DNA from: Gnetum montanum | Taxonomy: Eukaryota > Streptophyta > Gnetopsida > Gnetales > Gnetaceae | Length of the DNA stretch: 64,000 nt | Assembly (NCBI GenBank): GCA_015680685.1 | Contig: MNCI01006964.1 | Span: forward strand, 293,526-357,525 | Reading direction: 5' to 3' | Part shown: positions 1 through 10,497 of the stretch, piece by piece | How the letters are laid out: each line of letters begins with the position of its first letter | Position numbering within the stretch: position 1 is the first letter of the stretch | Translations under genes and position numbers: made by a program | Notes under the pieces: generated by a model | The model's input: the letters and a program-made list of their open reading frames with translations, nothing else | Told to the model about the DNA's origin: nothing | The model's database searches: none

Positions 1-30
1 AATCTGTCATGGCATCATGATTTTTTGCAG

Positions 31-3000
31 GGACAGCAAGCACTTTCTCATCGTTGTCGAACTTGTTGGGGTATTAACATGGGTTGGCCCTATTGAGGAA
101 GGCGAGGTTCCCCGATCTGACCGTGGATAACAACGAGGTTTGGTTCAGGGGAGGCACATATGGATTTCTGTCTTTCCTGTTGGACAATTTCGAGGTGGCT
201 ATCTGGTCAAACTTTGACGAGGTGACTGCACGGAGCGTGCCTGAGGAGATGCTGCAGAGGGTGTCATGGTTTTCATACAGGATATTGATGAGGGGCCTCT
301 TGTTAACGAGGATGGTACTACCCACAGGCCCTGGTCTACACACCCATTAACGCGCATGTGGGCACTATTGTCGCGAGGGTTAGACTACCTCAACAATACG
401 TTGTTCGTAGCTGCCCATACACATACATTATTCTAGAACCCTCTTGGCACGGTGTATAGAGTGGTCAGGTAGGAATATTTAAGTTTACTATTTCCTTTCG
501 CTGTTTAGCGTTTGTTTCTTGTTTTGACTCATATTTGCTTACAGGACGAAGACCAACCCGGATGGGACACTCATTGAAGATGAAGGATTAGCCCTTGCTC
601 GCACTACTTTGGAGGCATTCATGATGGGCCCCACCCTTCGTGGGACCATACTGGGTCAAACGAAGGGTTCGATGGTCCATTTTCATAAGCAGTTCTCTAG
701 AGCATTTGGGATGTGCAAGGCACGTGGGTGGCTTCATGAAGACTGGACTAACAACGGGCCAGTCTTCCCTCGTGACCTTTGCAGCACATCTAGATCCACC
801 ACCCATGGTAAATGATAACATTTTCTAGATATGTTAACAGGTTTGTCCAATTGTTTTAATTTGCATTGATACAACTATTTTAAATTGCTTTTATAGTTGA
901 TGTACCTTCTGGTGAGGATCCGGTGACCACTGGACGAATCGAGATGACTTTGTCGATGAAGTTCAGAGGAGTGACTAAGGCTCAAAAGTGGTTGCGTAAT
1001 CATGCTCCTCCATCCATCGCTCGTTGCCTGGATAATGCTAGCCTCATGGAGCTTTTTATGACCCTGAGTCCTGACATTTCCATTGGGGAGATGATTGGGA
1101 TTGTAGACTCTTTTAATGAGTCTGTCTCATACTACAACACCCGGATTAAGGGTGTGAAGGTAGTTTTCCATTTGGCGTACCGGCAGATGGCTTAAATGTA
1201 GTATTAGACAGAGCTCATAAAGAGCTCCAGACGATTTGGGAGTTGGAAGATTGGCTAGGCGTGGATAAGGGTGCCAAGGGATTCCCGATGCAGAGGAAGG
1301 TAAGAGTTGTGGAAGTGAACGAACTATATCCCCTGTTTAGAGCATGGGTATTCCCCAAAACTCTTTTCCAGGTGAGGTGTCTTGGGGTTGAGGCTGTTCG
1401 TGTCATGCGAACTGTTTTGGAAACAGGCATGCGATATAACTGCGCGCGATTTTTGTTGTCGGGCATGCACAAGGAGATAGTGCAGTTGCGTTCGAATGTC
1501 AAGGCGCAATCCCATTTGACCTTCGCATTCTTCGCTGGTTATCTTCGCCGTTTTACCGAGTTCCTGGTAGTTCGCGCAGACAATAAGTTTGTTCTGCAAG
1601 ATCGGGGTCAAATATCCCGCCCGTGGATCAACCACTTGTTTGAGACAGCTAAATCCCAGGATTCCCCTGAAGGTATTGATGAATCCACTTCTATCACTAC
1701 AGGGGGGTCATCTGGTGGTTCAATCCACACACGTGATAGTTTGGAGTTGGAGCCAGACGAGGTACCCTACACTGCTAGAAGGGCAGAACGGGTCATCAAG
1801 GAGACCGTTGGCCAAGCTAAGTCAAAGCTAAAGAGGCCTAAATGCCCAGCTGAGGAAGTCTCCGATGTGAACGAGCCACGCATGAAGTGGATACGCTTCA
1901 AGATGCCTGGTAAGCAGACCTCACCTGTTTATTACTTTATCATTTTCGTTTTGTTCATAACTTTTTCTTCAATTGCTTATGTGTCTTTGATGTTTTTGGC
2001 TTGATTTTAAAACAGTGAGAAAGCAGGCTTTAGAGACTATCACCGAGGAGGAGGAGACCAATACAGAGAAAAACAACGAGGAGGAACATACAGAGAAGAG
2101 CCAGGGCGGAGGGATGGAGGAGTTAAAGGAGAAAACCACGAAAACTGAGCCGCTAGATGACCAGGGCAGTGTGGATCAAGTGTTCCATAGGTTTCTTCAG
2201 GGAGACCTGGATTTAGGTGACCCCCCAGAGGGTGACAAGGATCATGGTATGTTTTTTTTGTTTGTCTTTATCTCATTTCAATTTCTCCTGTCAGTCATCA
2301 TTTTTGTGGTAATTTTGTGGTAATTTTTTGCATTTTTATCTTGTCCAGATGAAGGTAGCGAGACCNAATTATTCAAAGGTTTGGAATTTCATATCTTGTT
2401 TATATTCTTCTAACATTCATATTTTTCACATGGATAGGCGCTAAATTGAGATGGGATCCCTCTGAAAGCGTTAGCATAGAAAGTTTAACCGCACTTTCTC
2501 CAGAAGTGGAACAGGTGCCAAGGCCTGTTTATGATGGAGTTGCAGAAGGCTTTGTGCACAATGTTAAATCGTTGTGGACTTGTAGGTGTTCCATTGAGCA
2601 ATTTTGGCTACAGATTCAGGCAAAAGAAAGGGAAGTTTCTGAGTTGTCAGTGGAACGTGATGATCTGAAGGTCCGGTACGAGTTCGCCACTGCTAGGCTA
2701 AGCGATGATCACTCTTGGCAAACGTCCAAGGTCATGTACACTAGATATTGGAATCTGCTGAATCTTCATGCATCACTGACTTGGAGAATGACAGAGCGCA
2801 AAGCCCAAATTGATCTCTTGAACCTTAAATGTCAAGATTGGAAAGCCTTCGCTTCGAAGGTTCATAAGTGGGGTCAAGACGAGAAAAATCACAAACATTA
2901 CTACAAGAAGTCGCTGAAAGATGTGTCTATTGAAAAGTGCCAACTAGAGATGTTTGTGGAGGGTTTGGGTTTGCGTTCCGCTTTCAATACTTTTGCTCAG

Positions 3001-3418
3001 AATACAACTATGGAAATGGAGTTGCCTACAAGGGTGATCACAACTGCTTTTGGGGAAGTGTTGGTTGGCGAATTCCCTCTGAAACATCCTACCTGGTCAG
3101 CTGTCGACAAAGAAAAAACTTTGGTAGACGTTGACTTAGGCCTGGATGGGACAGACTGGGCCAACGTTTCAGAAGAAGAAATGCTTCATCGGCTGGAGTT
3201 TGGCTTAGGGGGATCTCTTATGGTAAGCATTTTGTCCTTATGAAATTTACTGAATAGTGTTTAAAACTTTGACATTCACTTATTCTTATGTTGGTTGCTC
3301 TTTTTGGTATTTTCAGGATGAAGGTGGCGATGATGCTCAAGAAGCTAGCCCCAGTGGAGTAGTGGCCCCTGATGCTGGTGGATCTAAAGGGGATGATCCT
3401 CCCGTCCCGGATGCTTAG
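31..3418 (+). pseudogene. Antisense multi-exon gene of element A (degenerate HAD-like N-terminus, helix-rich domain, coiled coil)
   Basis: I do not recognise this as a named gene. Exons read from splice junctions: 31-468, 545-807, 897-1909, 2016-2246, 2349-2378, 2438-3222 and 3317-3418 (TAG stop). All introns are GT...AG, and most sit at the same places as in element B. The first exon here holds VELVGVL followed by VWFRGGTYGFLSFLLDNFEV and AIWS, the layout of an FCP1/NIF-type HAD phosphatase without its motif-I aspartates. The middle (897-1909) is a helix-rich region with PLFRA...FP and YLRRFTEFLVV. Next is a Glu/Lys-rich acidic stretch (2016-2246), then a probable coiled coil (about 2600-2950). 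Frameshifts near 115 and 1170 and a missing segment around the ambiguous base at 2366 make it a pseudogene. It runs against element A. The first coding exon lies left of the window. Confidence 0.75.
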
Positions 3419-3870
3419 GATTTTTTTTTTAAGTTTTTTTTGTTTTTTGACTCGGACTTATACGGGAATTGTAACTTGAAAATTTTGAGATGGACGAAAA
3501 CAGTTGACACTCGTAATTGTACAACATTGCATGTAAGAAAATTTTTTGTTGATTTTGACTTTAATTGTAAACACGACGTAGCAATGAAAAATGTTTTGGC
3601 TTATTTTTTATATTTTGTTTTAAGTGTAAAGCAAAGATGTGATTGTAAATGCTAAACAAAAAGGAGAACCAAGTATGCACGCATGAACTAGTTTAAGGCC
3701 ATTTCGAGCCCTAGTCGTAAACGAGGAATATTTTGAATGACACGGGTGGATTTTTTTGTTGACTGATCATTGCTGATCATGGCTAGTTTTGCGTCTTTGT
3801 GGCCGTGATAGTTTAACGTCATTTCGGACATGTCATAGTTTAACGTCGTTCCAGACTAGGAGTGTCGATA
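3419..3870. other. Non-coding spacer between antisense gene and protease of element A
   Basis: This stretch is T-rich on the plus strand just after the antisense stop, which could serve as its 3' UTR. At 3660-3860 there are remnants of TTAAAC-core repeats (GTTTAACGTCATTTCGGAC on the plus strand). These correspond to the larger tandem array at 26336-26700 in element B. I see no supported gene. Confidence 0.6.
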
Positions 3871-6800
3871 TTATTGTAATAGTTTTTTGATTTTCTTATT
3901 TTTAAGGTTAGGTGATATGTCAACTGGGATGATTCTGTATTCAGCGTCCCCTTCACTGATTACGTTAAATGGTAATTCAGCCGAAGGGACGTCTGACGGA
4001 ATGGCTTCCGTGTCAGTGTTTTTAGATGTTTCGATAGTTGGCGGGGGTTCTGTGTTGTTTTCCATTTGAGACGTTGTATGTACAGCGTCAGACGCGGGTG
4101 TTTCTTTTTTAGAAGGCTTTTGTTATATGTTCGAAGGCTTATTACTTACCAGTGGGTGCGCACTTTTACCATTTCATTTAGGCTCTTCAAGTTCGACTTT
4201 TAATCCTTGGTCCATGTCCACGTGTGATGAGATAATAGGCGTAGCGGATTCCCCGTGTATGATGATTTCGTCACCTTCATAAGGCAGGTGGATCTCCTGG
4301 TGTACAGGGGAGGAGACAACTCTCAGTTGGGCCAACCAGGATCTTCCTAATATCAGGTTGAACCCTGGCATCTCATCGACTACTAGGAATTTGGCAGATG
4401 TAGGGAACTGGTCTCCCGTTATGAAATCTAAAGTTATTGTGCCTTTTACCATTACGCGTGACCTGCTGAATGACTTTAAACATGTAGTCGTGGTTGGTTT
4501 AATTAATTCAGTAAGCCCCAATTGTTCAACGATGGGATATGGTACAACATTTGTTGCGGCTCCATCGTCTACATGGACCCTATGTATCTTGAACTGGTTG
4601 ATACGTATCATTATGAACATGGGGGCTATTGTTATTTCCCCTGTTTTCCTGTCCACCTTAATGTGGTCATCATGGAAGCTCAAGGGTTTAGGAGTGGTCT
4701 CGTGAGATGAGTACATTACCGCATGGATGGCAGGCTCGTTCGGGGGCAAGTCCTCGCTTACCAGGATCGATGTTAACATGCGTACTAGAGCTTCTCGATG
4801 TGTTTGGGATATTAGCACCAAGTCATACAAGCTCAACGAAGTGTTCTTTTGCTTCAATGCTTGGGTGACTTGTGTCAAGATCGTTGCTAAATCTTTAGTG
4901 TTTGGAGCATTTTTATCAATGATAACTGGGTCCATTGGGCCCAACAGTTTTATTTCATGTTTTGTTGGTTTGTCATTTTTGTTCGAAGCTATCGTTTTAA
5001 GCGGTTCATATTTTTTAGATGATTCGCCTTCATTACCTGCGTCCGATTAGTTGTTAGGCGACGACATGGGCACAGAGTTGAGTGGAATGGGCTTTGGTGG
5101 CCCCAGAGCTAACCGTTGGCATTCATTCTCCACACGTTCACGTGTAAGCCTATATGCTAGGCGTTCTCGTGTGTGGTATGGAGGTAGGGCTGGTCTTGAA
5201 GCCTCGGGCCGTCCTAGGATTTGCACCACACACGGAGCTGGGCGGGGTTGCGGTTGTGCCGTTGGATGTGACTGGTTAGAAGGTTGGCCAGGGACCCTAA
5301 TGACGTAGGGCCTGGGTTGGCCTGGCGCTTGTGAGATGGAGGTTTGGTAATCATTAGGAGTTTCGGGTATCATAACGACATACAGAGTTGATTTTGGTGG
5401 AGGTTGGACCTCCGCTGTTGTGACCATGAGTGGTACCCAGACTATGAAAGGGGTAGGCCGAGTATGAGGGGTTGATGCATTCGAGGGAATGACGGGAGGG
5501 ACACACACTACATACGGTTTGTCTCGTGTCATGGTGTTAGGTGTGGGGGTGGACACAACGGGGGGAATCTGAACTATGAACGGCCTATTAGGTGTTTCTT
5601 GTTTATATTGGGGATAGATAATTTTAATGTTGGGTGCTTCAGAATCATCATCAAGGTAGATTGTATTAATGACGTATGGTGCCTCTTTGGTGTTTAGGGG
5701 GTCTTTGTACACCCCCATAGCTTGATTCTGCCGTTGGACCAGGTTGGCCTCGTCAAAAGTGATTTGACTTTCATTGATCATCCGTTAAATATGCTGTTTC
5801 AAGGTGAAATAGTAATCCATACCGTGTCCGTTTCATTGATGGTAGTCGCAAAAGCGATCCATTCTGAAGCCTTTGGGTATGGGAGGCTCATCCGGCGTTG
5901 CTAAACTTGGGTTTTGAATGAGTTGGCAGAACCGGTCATGTCTCTGAATGGCCGCGGGGGACAACTGTTTATGTTTCATTAGCCTAGCCTTCAGGAGTTG
6001 ATCGAAGAGCTGTGAAGGCTTCATTGTCAAAGGTGTGTATTACGAGGGTTCTTTCCTCTCGAAGTTCCACGTACGGTTTGTTGTTGGGTTTTGCGATGAT
6101 GATGACTCTGGCGCGGCTGTGGGAGTTGGTTTATTGTAGTTAGTAGGGGCTGCGGGTGGTTTGTTTTGTTGTTGTGCCCCTGCTATCGCAGCTATAGTTG
6201 CCTTAGCCTTCTCTTTATCTTTTTTGGTGTGTTGATTCTTAAAGGCTAGGTATGCAGGGTCATGGTTGTTTTAGGCCTCTTCTTCTATGTTTTTAATTTG
6301 TACAAATGCTTGGTTAAGATCATGCGCATTAAGGTAACACAACTTGTATTTAAAGAAATCGTTAACAGCTCCCTTGAGAATTGTGAGCAAGTATGTTTGG
6401 GATATCGGCTCGTGCAACTCGTTGAGGGTGGCGCTCCACCTCTGAATAAATTTCTGTACAGGTTCAAGCGGTGCTTGCTTGACCTGTATGAGGCTGTCCA
6501 AGGTGGCCTCAGGTTTCAAGTTGTACTTGAACCGAGTCACAAACTGGTGTAATAAGTCTTCCAAGGAGAAGATGGAATTCCTTAGCAGGACCCGATACCA
6601 ATCAAGTGCCCTCCCTGCGAGGGACATGGGGAACACTCGGATAATGGAATGGGGCCATGCCTGAAGCAGTGTGTATTCTAGCCTAAATGTTATCAAGTGT
6701 GCATTGGGGTCTATCTCCCTGTTGTATTTGGTTAGTGTTGGTAAGGAAACACCTTTAGGTAAGGTTAAGGGTGGGATAGATGAGCTGATGGGGTCATCTT

Positions 6801-7971
6801 GGTAGAAGTCCACTACCTTCAGCTCCCGATCGGCAGTTGTTTTGAGGCGTTTTACCTCGTCAGCTAATTCTTGCATCAGTTTCTTGGCATTCGTCCAATC
6901 TTGAGCACTCGGTAGCATGACAACTTGAGGTTGTGCTATATTATACGGGTTAGACTGTTGGACGGTGGGTTGAAAGGCCGAGAGTTATGCAGTTGGGGGT
7001 TGCACTTGTGGCACGTGATAGGGGAAAGGGTGTGGTTGCACTGGTGGCAGCTGTACTGGGGGAACGTTGGCTGGTTGCATCATAGGGGGTGGGATGTTAT
7101 AGTGAGGAGGTTGATGTTACTGTGGTTGAGCGCCCATTGTTACCCATTGTGCAGCTATGTTTTGTGGAGGGACCCCCTGTTGGGTTACAGCGGTAAAAGG
7201 GGCTGTATGCGTTTGAATGTGCGGGATGTAGTGAGCGGATGTGGATGCCGGTATCACGTGTGGCATCCCTATCACTTGGGGTGGAAGTGTCACTCCCACG
7301 CTATCGTGAGGGGGTGGTGCTTGTGAACATGGACCAGTTGCTGCATCGGGGATGATGGCGAGAGGAAGCGTGCTGAATTGCGGATCAGCTGGAGGTGGCA
7401 CATGAGAAAATGAGGATGTGTGCGATGGAGGCATTTGTGTGTGAGTTAGTCTGAGGGGTTGGAGGGGCATGATCTCCCCTGTACTGGGATGAAAAATGGG
7501 GTTAACGTGTGCTTGCGGGCTCAGAGTGTGGAAAGAATCCTCGTGTTTAGATTGAGCAGCAAATCCGTCCTCTTCCTCTAGTTGGGACTCTAGTGCAGGC
7601 TGATCCAAGGAGTGTCTCCTTTGCAGGAGGAGCTGTGTGATGAGCTCCGAATACTGCTCCGGAACAGGGATGACGTCATACAGTGAGGGGATGAACTCAC
7701 GTTCCCCTCTGTAAAAGAGTTCGAACTGCCTCTTTACCTTCAGTTCGGCTCGGTCTACAGCCAGGCCAGCTTGTATCTTAATGCATATAAAATTATACTG
7801 AACCTGGGTTATGATGTTGGAGGACGGGTCTCTCCCTTGCAACCTTAGGGACTGGCGGGGCCCCGCGGTGGGTTGTACTCTCGGGTGTTGCGTGACAGAC
7901 TGTTGGACAGCCATGGTGTTCATGACGTTGGTTACTTGAGCTGTTGCAGCAGTGGTGTTGACGGGGTTCAT
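3871..7971 (-). pseudogene. gag-pro polyprotein of element A
   Basis: Reading leftward from ATG at 7971, the N-terminal gag region (7971-7117) contains QYNFICIKIQ and is Pro/Gln-rich afterwards. The retrotransposon gag core (6918-6271) has LPKGVSLPTLTKYN and SLAGRALDWYR. A knuckle-like C-D-Y-H sequence follows near 5835. A long Pro-rich linker (5781-5047) repeats P-[FY]-[IV]-V-x-[IV]-P. The aspartic protease (4944-4174) has V-D-D-G-A-A-T-N as active-site motif and LILGRSWLAQL downstream. The C-terminal tail ends in a lysine-rich KNKKIKKLLQ at 3871. Gag packages the RNA and the protease would process the polyprotein. The frame breaks several times between these blocks, so it cannot make a full product. 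RT does not follow; the opposite-strand gene does. Confidence 0.85.
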
Positions 7972-8658
7972 GATGAACTGTTAATGGTGACACGGGGTAG
8001 AGGAGTGAAATTAGTGTACTTGGTACAACGTAAACCAAGGGACAAAGTGCAACATATACGCTTCAAAGTTCAGCGTATAGCATCAGCGTAGACAACATAT
8101 ATAGGGTAAGGGGTGCAGCGTATATGCTAGGCAGTGTATACAACTTCGGCGTAAAACAAAGTATAGCGTAAACAAAGTACAGTGTGAAGAGGATAGAGCG
8201 TAAAACAGAGTACGGCGTAAACAAAGTATAGCGTGAAACAAGACAGCATAGACAAGGCTCAGCGTAAAACAAGGCAGCGTAAAAGAGGCACAGCGTAAGA
8301 CAGTGCAGCATAAAACACAGTTCAGCATAAAACAGGCACAGCGTAAAACAGAGTTCAGCGTAAAATAGGCACAGCGTAAAACAGAGTACAGTGTAAAACA
8401 GGCACAGCATAAAACAGAGTACAGCGTAAAGAATGCTCAGCATAGAACAAGGGATAGCGAAAATACTGAACAGCATAGACGCTGGACAGTTCACAGGATG
8501 AGTTTTCAGGCTAGGCTGCGTAGATGCTGGGGTTTCTGTGGACAGTCCACGTGAAGTTGGTAGTGGATACGCTAAAAGACTTGCAGAGTTTGAAGCAGGG
8601 CAGCGAAAACGCTGATGAGCATAGACGCTGCGAAGTTTGCGAGCAAGGTTTTTGGGGG
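7972..8658 (-). repeat. Leader of element A with CAGCGTAAAACA tandem repeats
   Basis: This is the untranslated leader between the primer binding site and the gag start. At 8040-8480 it consists of degenerate tandem units of about 16-20 bp with a (C)AGCGTAAAACAGAGT-like core. Long overlapping frames here (for example 8494-8063 on the minus strand) are by-products of the repeat and not genes. The same position in elements B and F also holds tandem repeats with TACGCTG cores. Confidence 0.7.
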
Positions 8659-8676
8659 CCCTCCTTCTAGCGCCAA
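8659..8676 (-). other. Primer binding site of element A
   Basis: On the minus strand, four bases after the LTR end (TACA) comes TTGGCGCTAGAAGGAGGG. The identical sequence sits at the same spacing in element B (21450-21467). A TGG-initial block directly after a 5' LTR is where a tRNA 3' end primes minus-strand synthesis. I could not identify the tRNA. Confidence 0.85.
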
Positions 8677-8680
8677 TTTC

Positions 8681-9940
8681 TGTACTGCCTGAAATCGTCG
8701 GTCACCGGCTGGAAGGAAAACAGAGACCGTGGGATCGCAGGACACACACAGAAGACCCTGCCTTCGCCTAAGGGTGAGCTGGAGTGCATGAAGACAGAGT
8801 ACCTTGGCTGGTCCGCACGCGAATCAGACAAGGATTTACCCGCACATATGCCGAAGTGCTATACACTGGGTTATGCGTAAACAACATAAACGGGCATAAA
8901 TGAGAGTGTAAACGACGTAGCAGATATGAACAGGGTGTAAACATAAACGAGCGTAAATAGAAAACATGCAGGAAATTAGTGTAAACTGTAAACAGTGGTA
9001 TTACAGAGTCAGAATACAGTGCACCGGTCTAACGCAGTTGTGATGAACACAAGGCGGATGAAAAGCCCCGGTGGATGTAGGCATGACTCGGCAGGTTTGC
9101 ACGGTAGGCAGAGCGTAGAGACTGTGTGCACGGCATACAGGGCTTTCTAGCGTAAGAGGGTTTTAGCTCTGGTGCGCAGCGTAAATGTCTCTGGTATGCT
9201 CTGGGATTTTTGCCAACTGTCTAGGTGAAGTGGAAAAGTGGGGTTTTTATACTGGTTGTTACGCTAGACTAGGGTTAGGAGACACGTGGCGCATTGACCG
9301 GGTGCATACAATTTACAAATATACAACATATTACATCTATTGGGCGTATACGCGGGGCGTATACGCTACATCAGGCCTGCATACACGCTAGGTGTATATG
9401 CTGGACGTGCTGGGCATGTGTGAACTTGGGTGGAGATGCCATGGACGTTGGGCGTACACGCTGAGCGTACACGCCGACAATGACTCGGCGTATACACTGG
9501 GCGTGTACGCTGATGGTTGCCGACTTGCTTCAATTCTTACTCTTTGGTCTTGTCTTCATTTTGTCATTGAGACTCCATCGTCAGGTGTATGCATCTGTGG
9601 TGTCAAGCGTACAAGCAAGGCGTGTACATCAGGCGTGTAAGTCGGATGTCTGCGCTGGGCGTATACATTCGGGATGTCAGGCGTATATGCTGAGCATATA
9701 CGTTGTTGATGCTGGGCGTATACGCTATTGATGCTGGGCATATACACTGAGCGTATACGCTGTTGATGCTAGGCGTATACGTTGGGCGTATACACTGGTA
9801 CTACACACTTAGTGAAAATTAAGCCTTTTGATTATAGAAGTTGCAATGTGTCACATCAAATGTAGCCGTGGCCGTTCGTGGGTCCTAGGGACCTGCTTCT
9901 TGCTGGGGAAATACCAAGCTCAAAATTTTGTGGTGTTTCA
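8681..9940 (-). repeat. 5' LTR of element A
   Basis: On the minus strand the LTR runs from TGAAACACCACAAAATTTTG at 9940 to GTACA at 8681, about 1,260 bp. It has a TATA-like sequence (CCAGTATAAAAACC, near 9255-9242) and many CGTATACGCT-type motifs in the upstream half (9300-9800). A polyadenylation-prone region would lie near 8900-9000. Length and ends resemble the two LTRs of element B. Confidence 0.85.
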
Positions 9941-10497
9941 ACCATACGCTAACTTTGTCTACAAATTTCAAGCGTTTACGCTGCTACAATGCTTTTACAC
10001 TGCTACAGTGCTATTACGCTGCTACAGTGCTCTTATGCTGCTACAGTGCTTTTATGCTGCTATAGTGTTTTTACGCTGCTACAGTGCTTTTACGCTGCTA
10101 CAGTGTTTACGTTGCTACAGTTTTTTTACGCTGCTACAGTGTTTTTTCAACAAAAACACACAAAACGAGCCTGTTTCAAAGCTGAATTCGCTGCGATTCA
10201 CACCTACTTCAAACCGGTCTAAGTACTAACGGCCACCAACATGGATCACCTTGTCTAAGGCATACAATACACACAACATAACGATTCCGAGATAACTTCC
10301 TCTTACCCAAGATCACCATCCGCGTACGACTACAGTTCATAATTTCATACTTAGCTAAATTTTCTCCCGGTTACACTGTACATGCAGGACACTTAGAAAA
10401 ATTTTCAGTGTTCACACATCGGACACTCTGCACACGTAGCCCGAAACACACTCAGTACTTGTTAACCAACTCGTACACTGCCCCGTCACACATCACC
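9941..10497 (+). repeat. Leader of element F with TTACGCTGCTACAGTG repeats
   Basis: At about 9985-10140 there are eight or nine tandem units of 15-19 bp, core TTACGCTGCTACAGTGCTT. They are followed by about 350 bp of non-repetitive sequence up to the gag ATG at 10498. Position and motif match the leader of element B. Two frames of 77 and 133 codons across the array result from the repeat and are not supported genes. Confidence 0.7.

Larger units (their letters stand above)
1..9940 (-). mobile_element. Element A: Tat/Ogre-like LTR retrotransposon, 5' half (family 1)
   Basis: The element reads right to left: 5' LTR (9940-8681), primer binding site (8676-8659), repetitive leader, gag-pro (7971-3871), then a spliced gene in the opposite orientation (plus strand, 31-3418). 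RT, RNase H, integrase and the 3' LTR must lie beyond the left edge. The order matches complete element B, which supports reading it as one element. Every coding part is broken by stops or frameshifts. Its LTR begins where the tandem leader repeats of element F stop (9940/9941), so A appears to have inserted into F. The target duplication cannot be checked because the other end is outside the window. Confidence 0.85.

Noticed and set aside
4358-5050. Plus-strand frames opposite the protease and linker of A
   Set aside because: They are complements of a recognisable aspartic protease region on the minus strand.
8063-8494. 143-codon Cys/Leu/Tyr-rich frame on the minus strand, seeming to encode a membrane protein
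   Set aside because: It lies in the tandem repeats of the leader of element A and has no counterpart in the leader of B.
9989-10229. Frames of 77 and 133 codons rich in LLQCFYAATV-like units
   Set aside because: They translate the TTACGCTGCTACAGTG repeat in the leader of element F.
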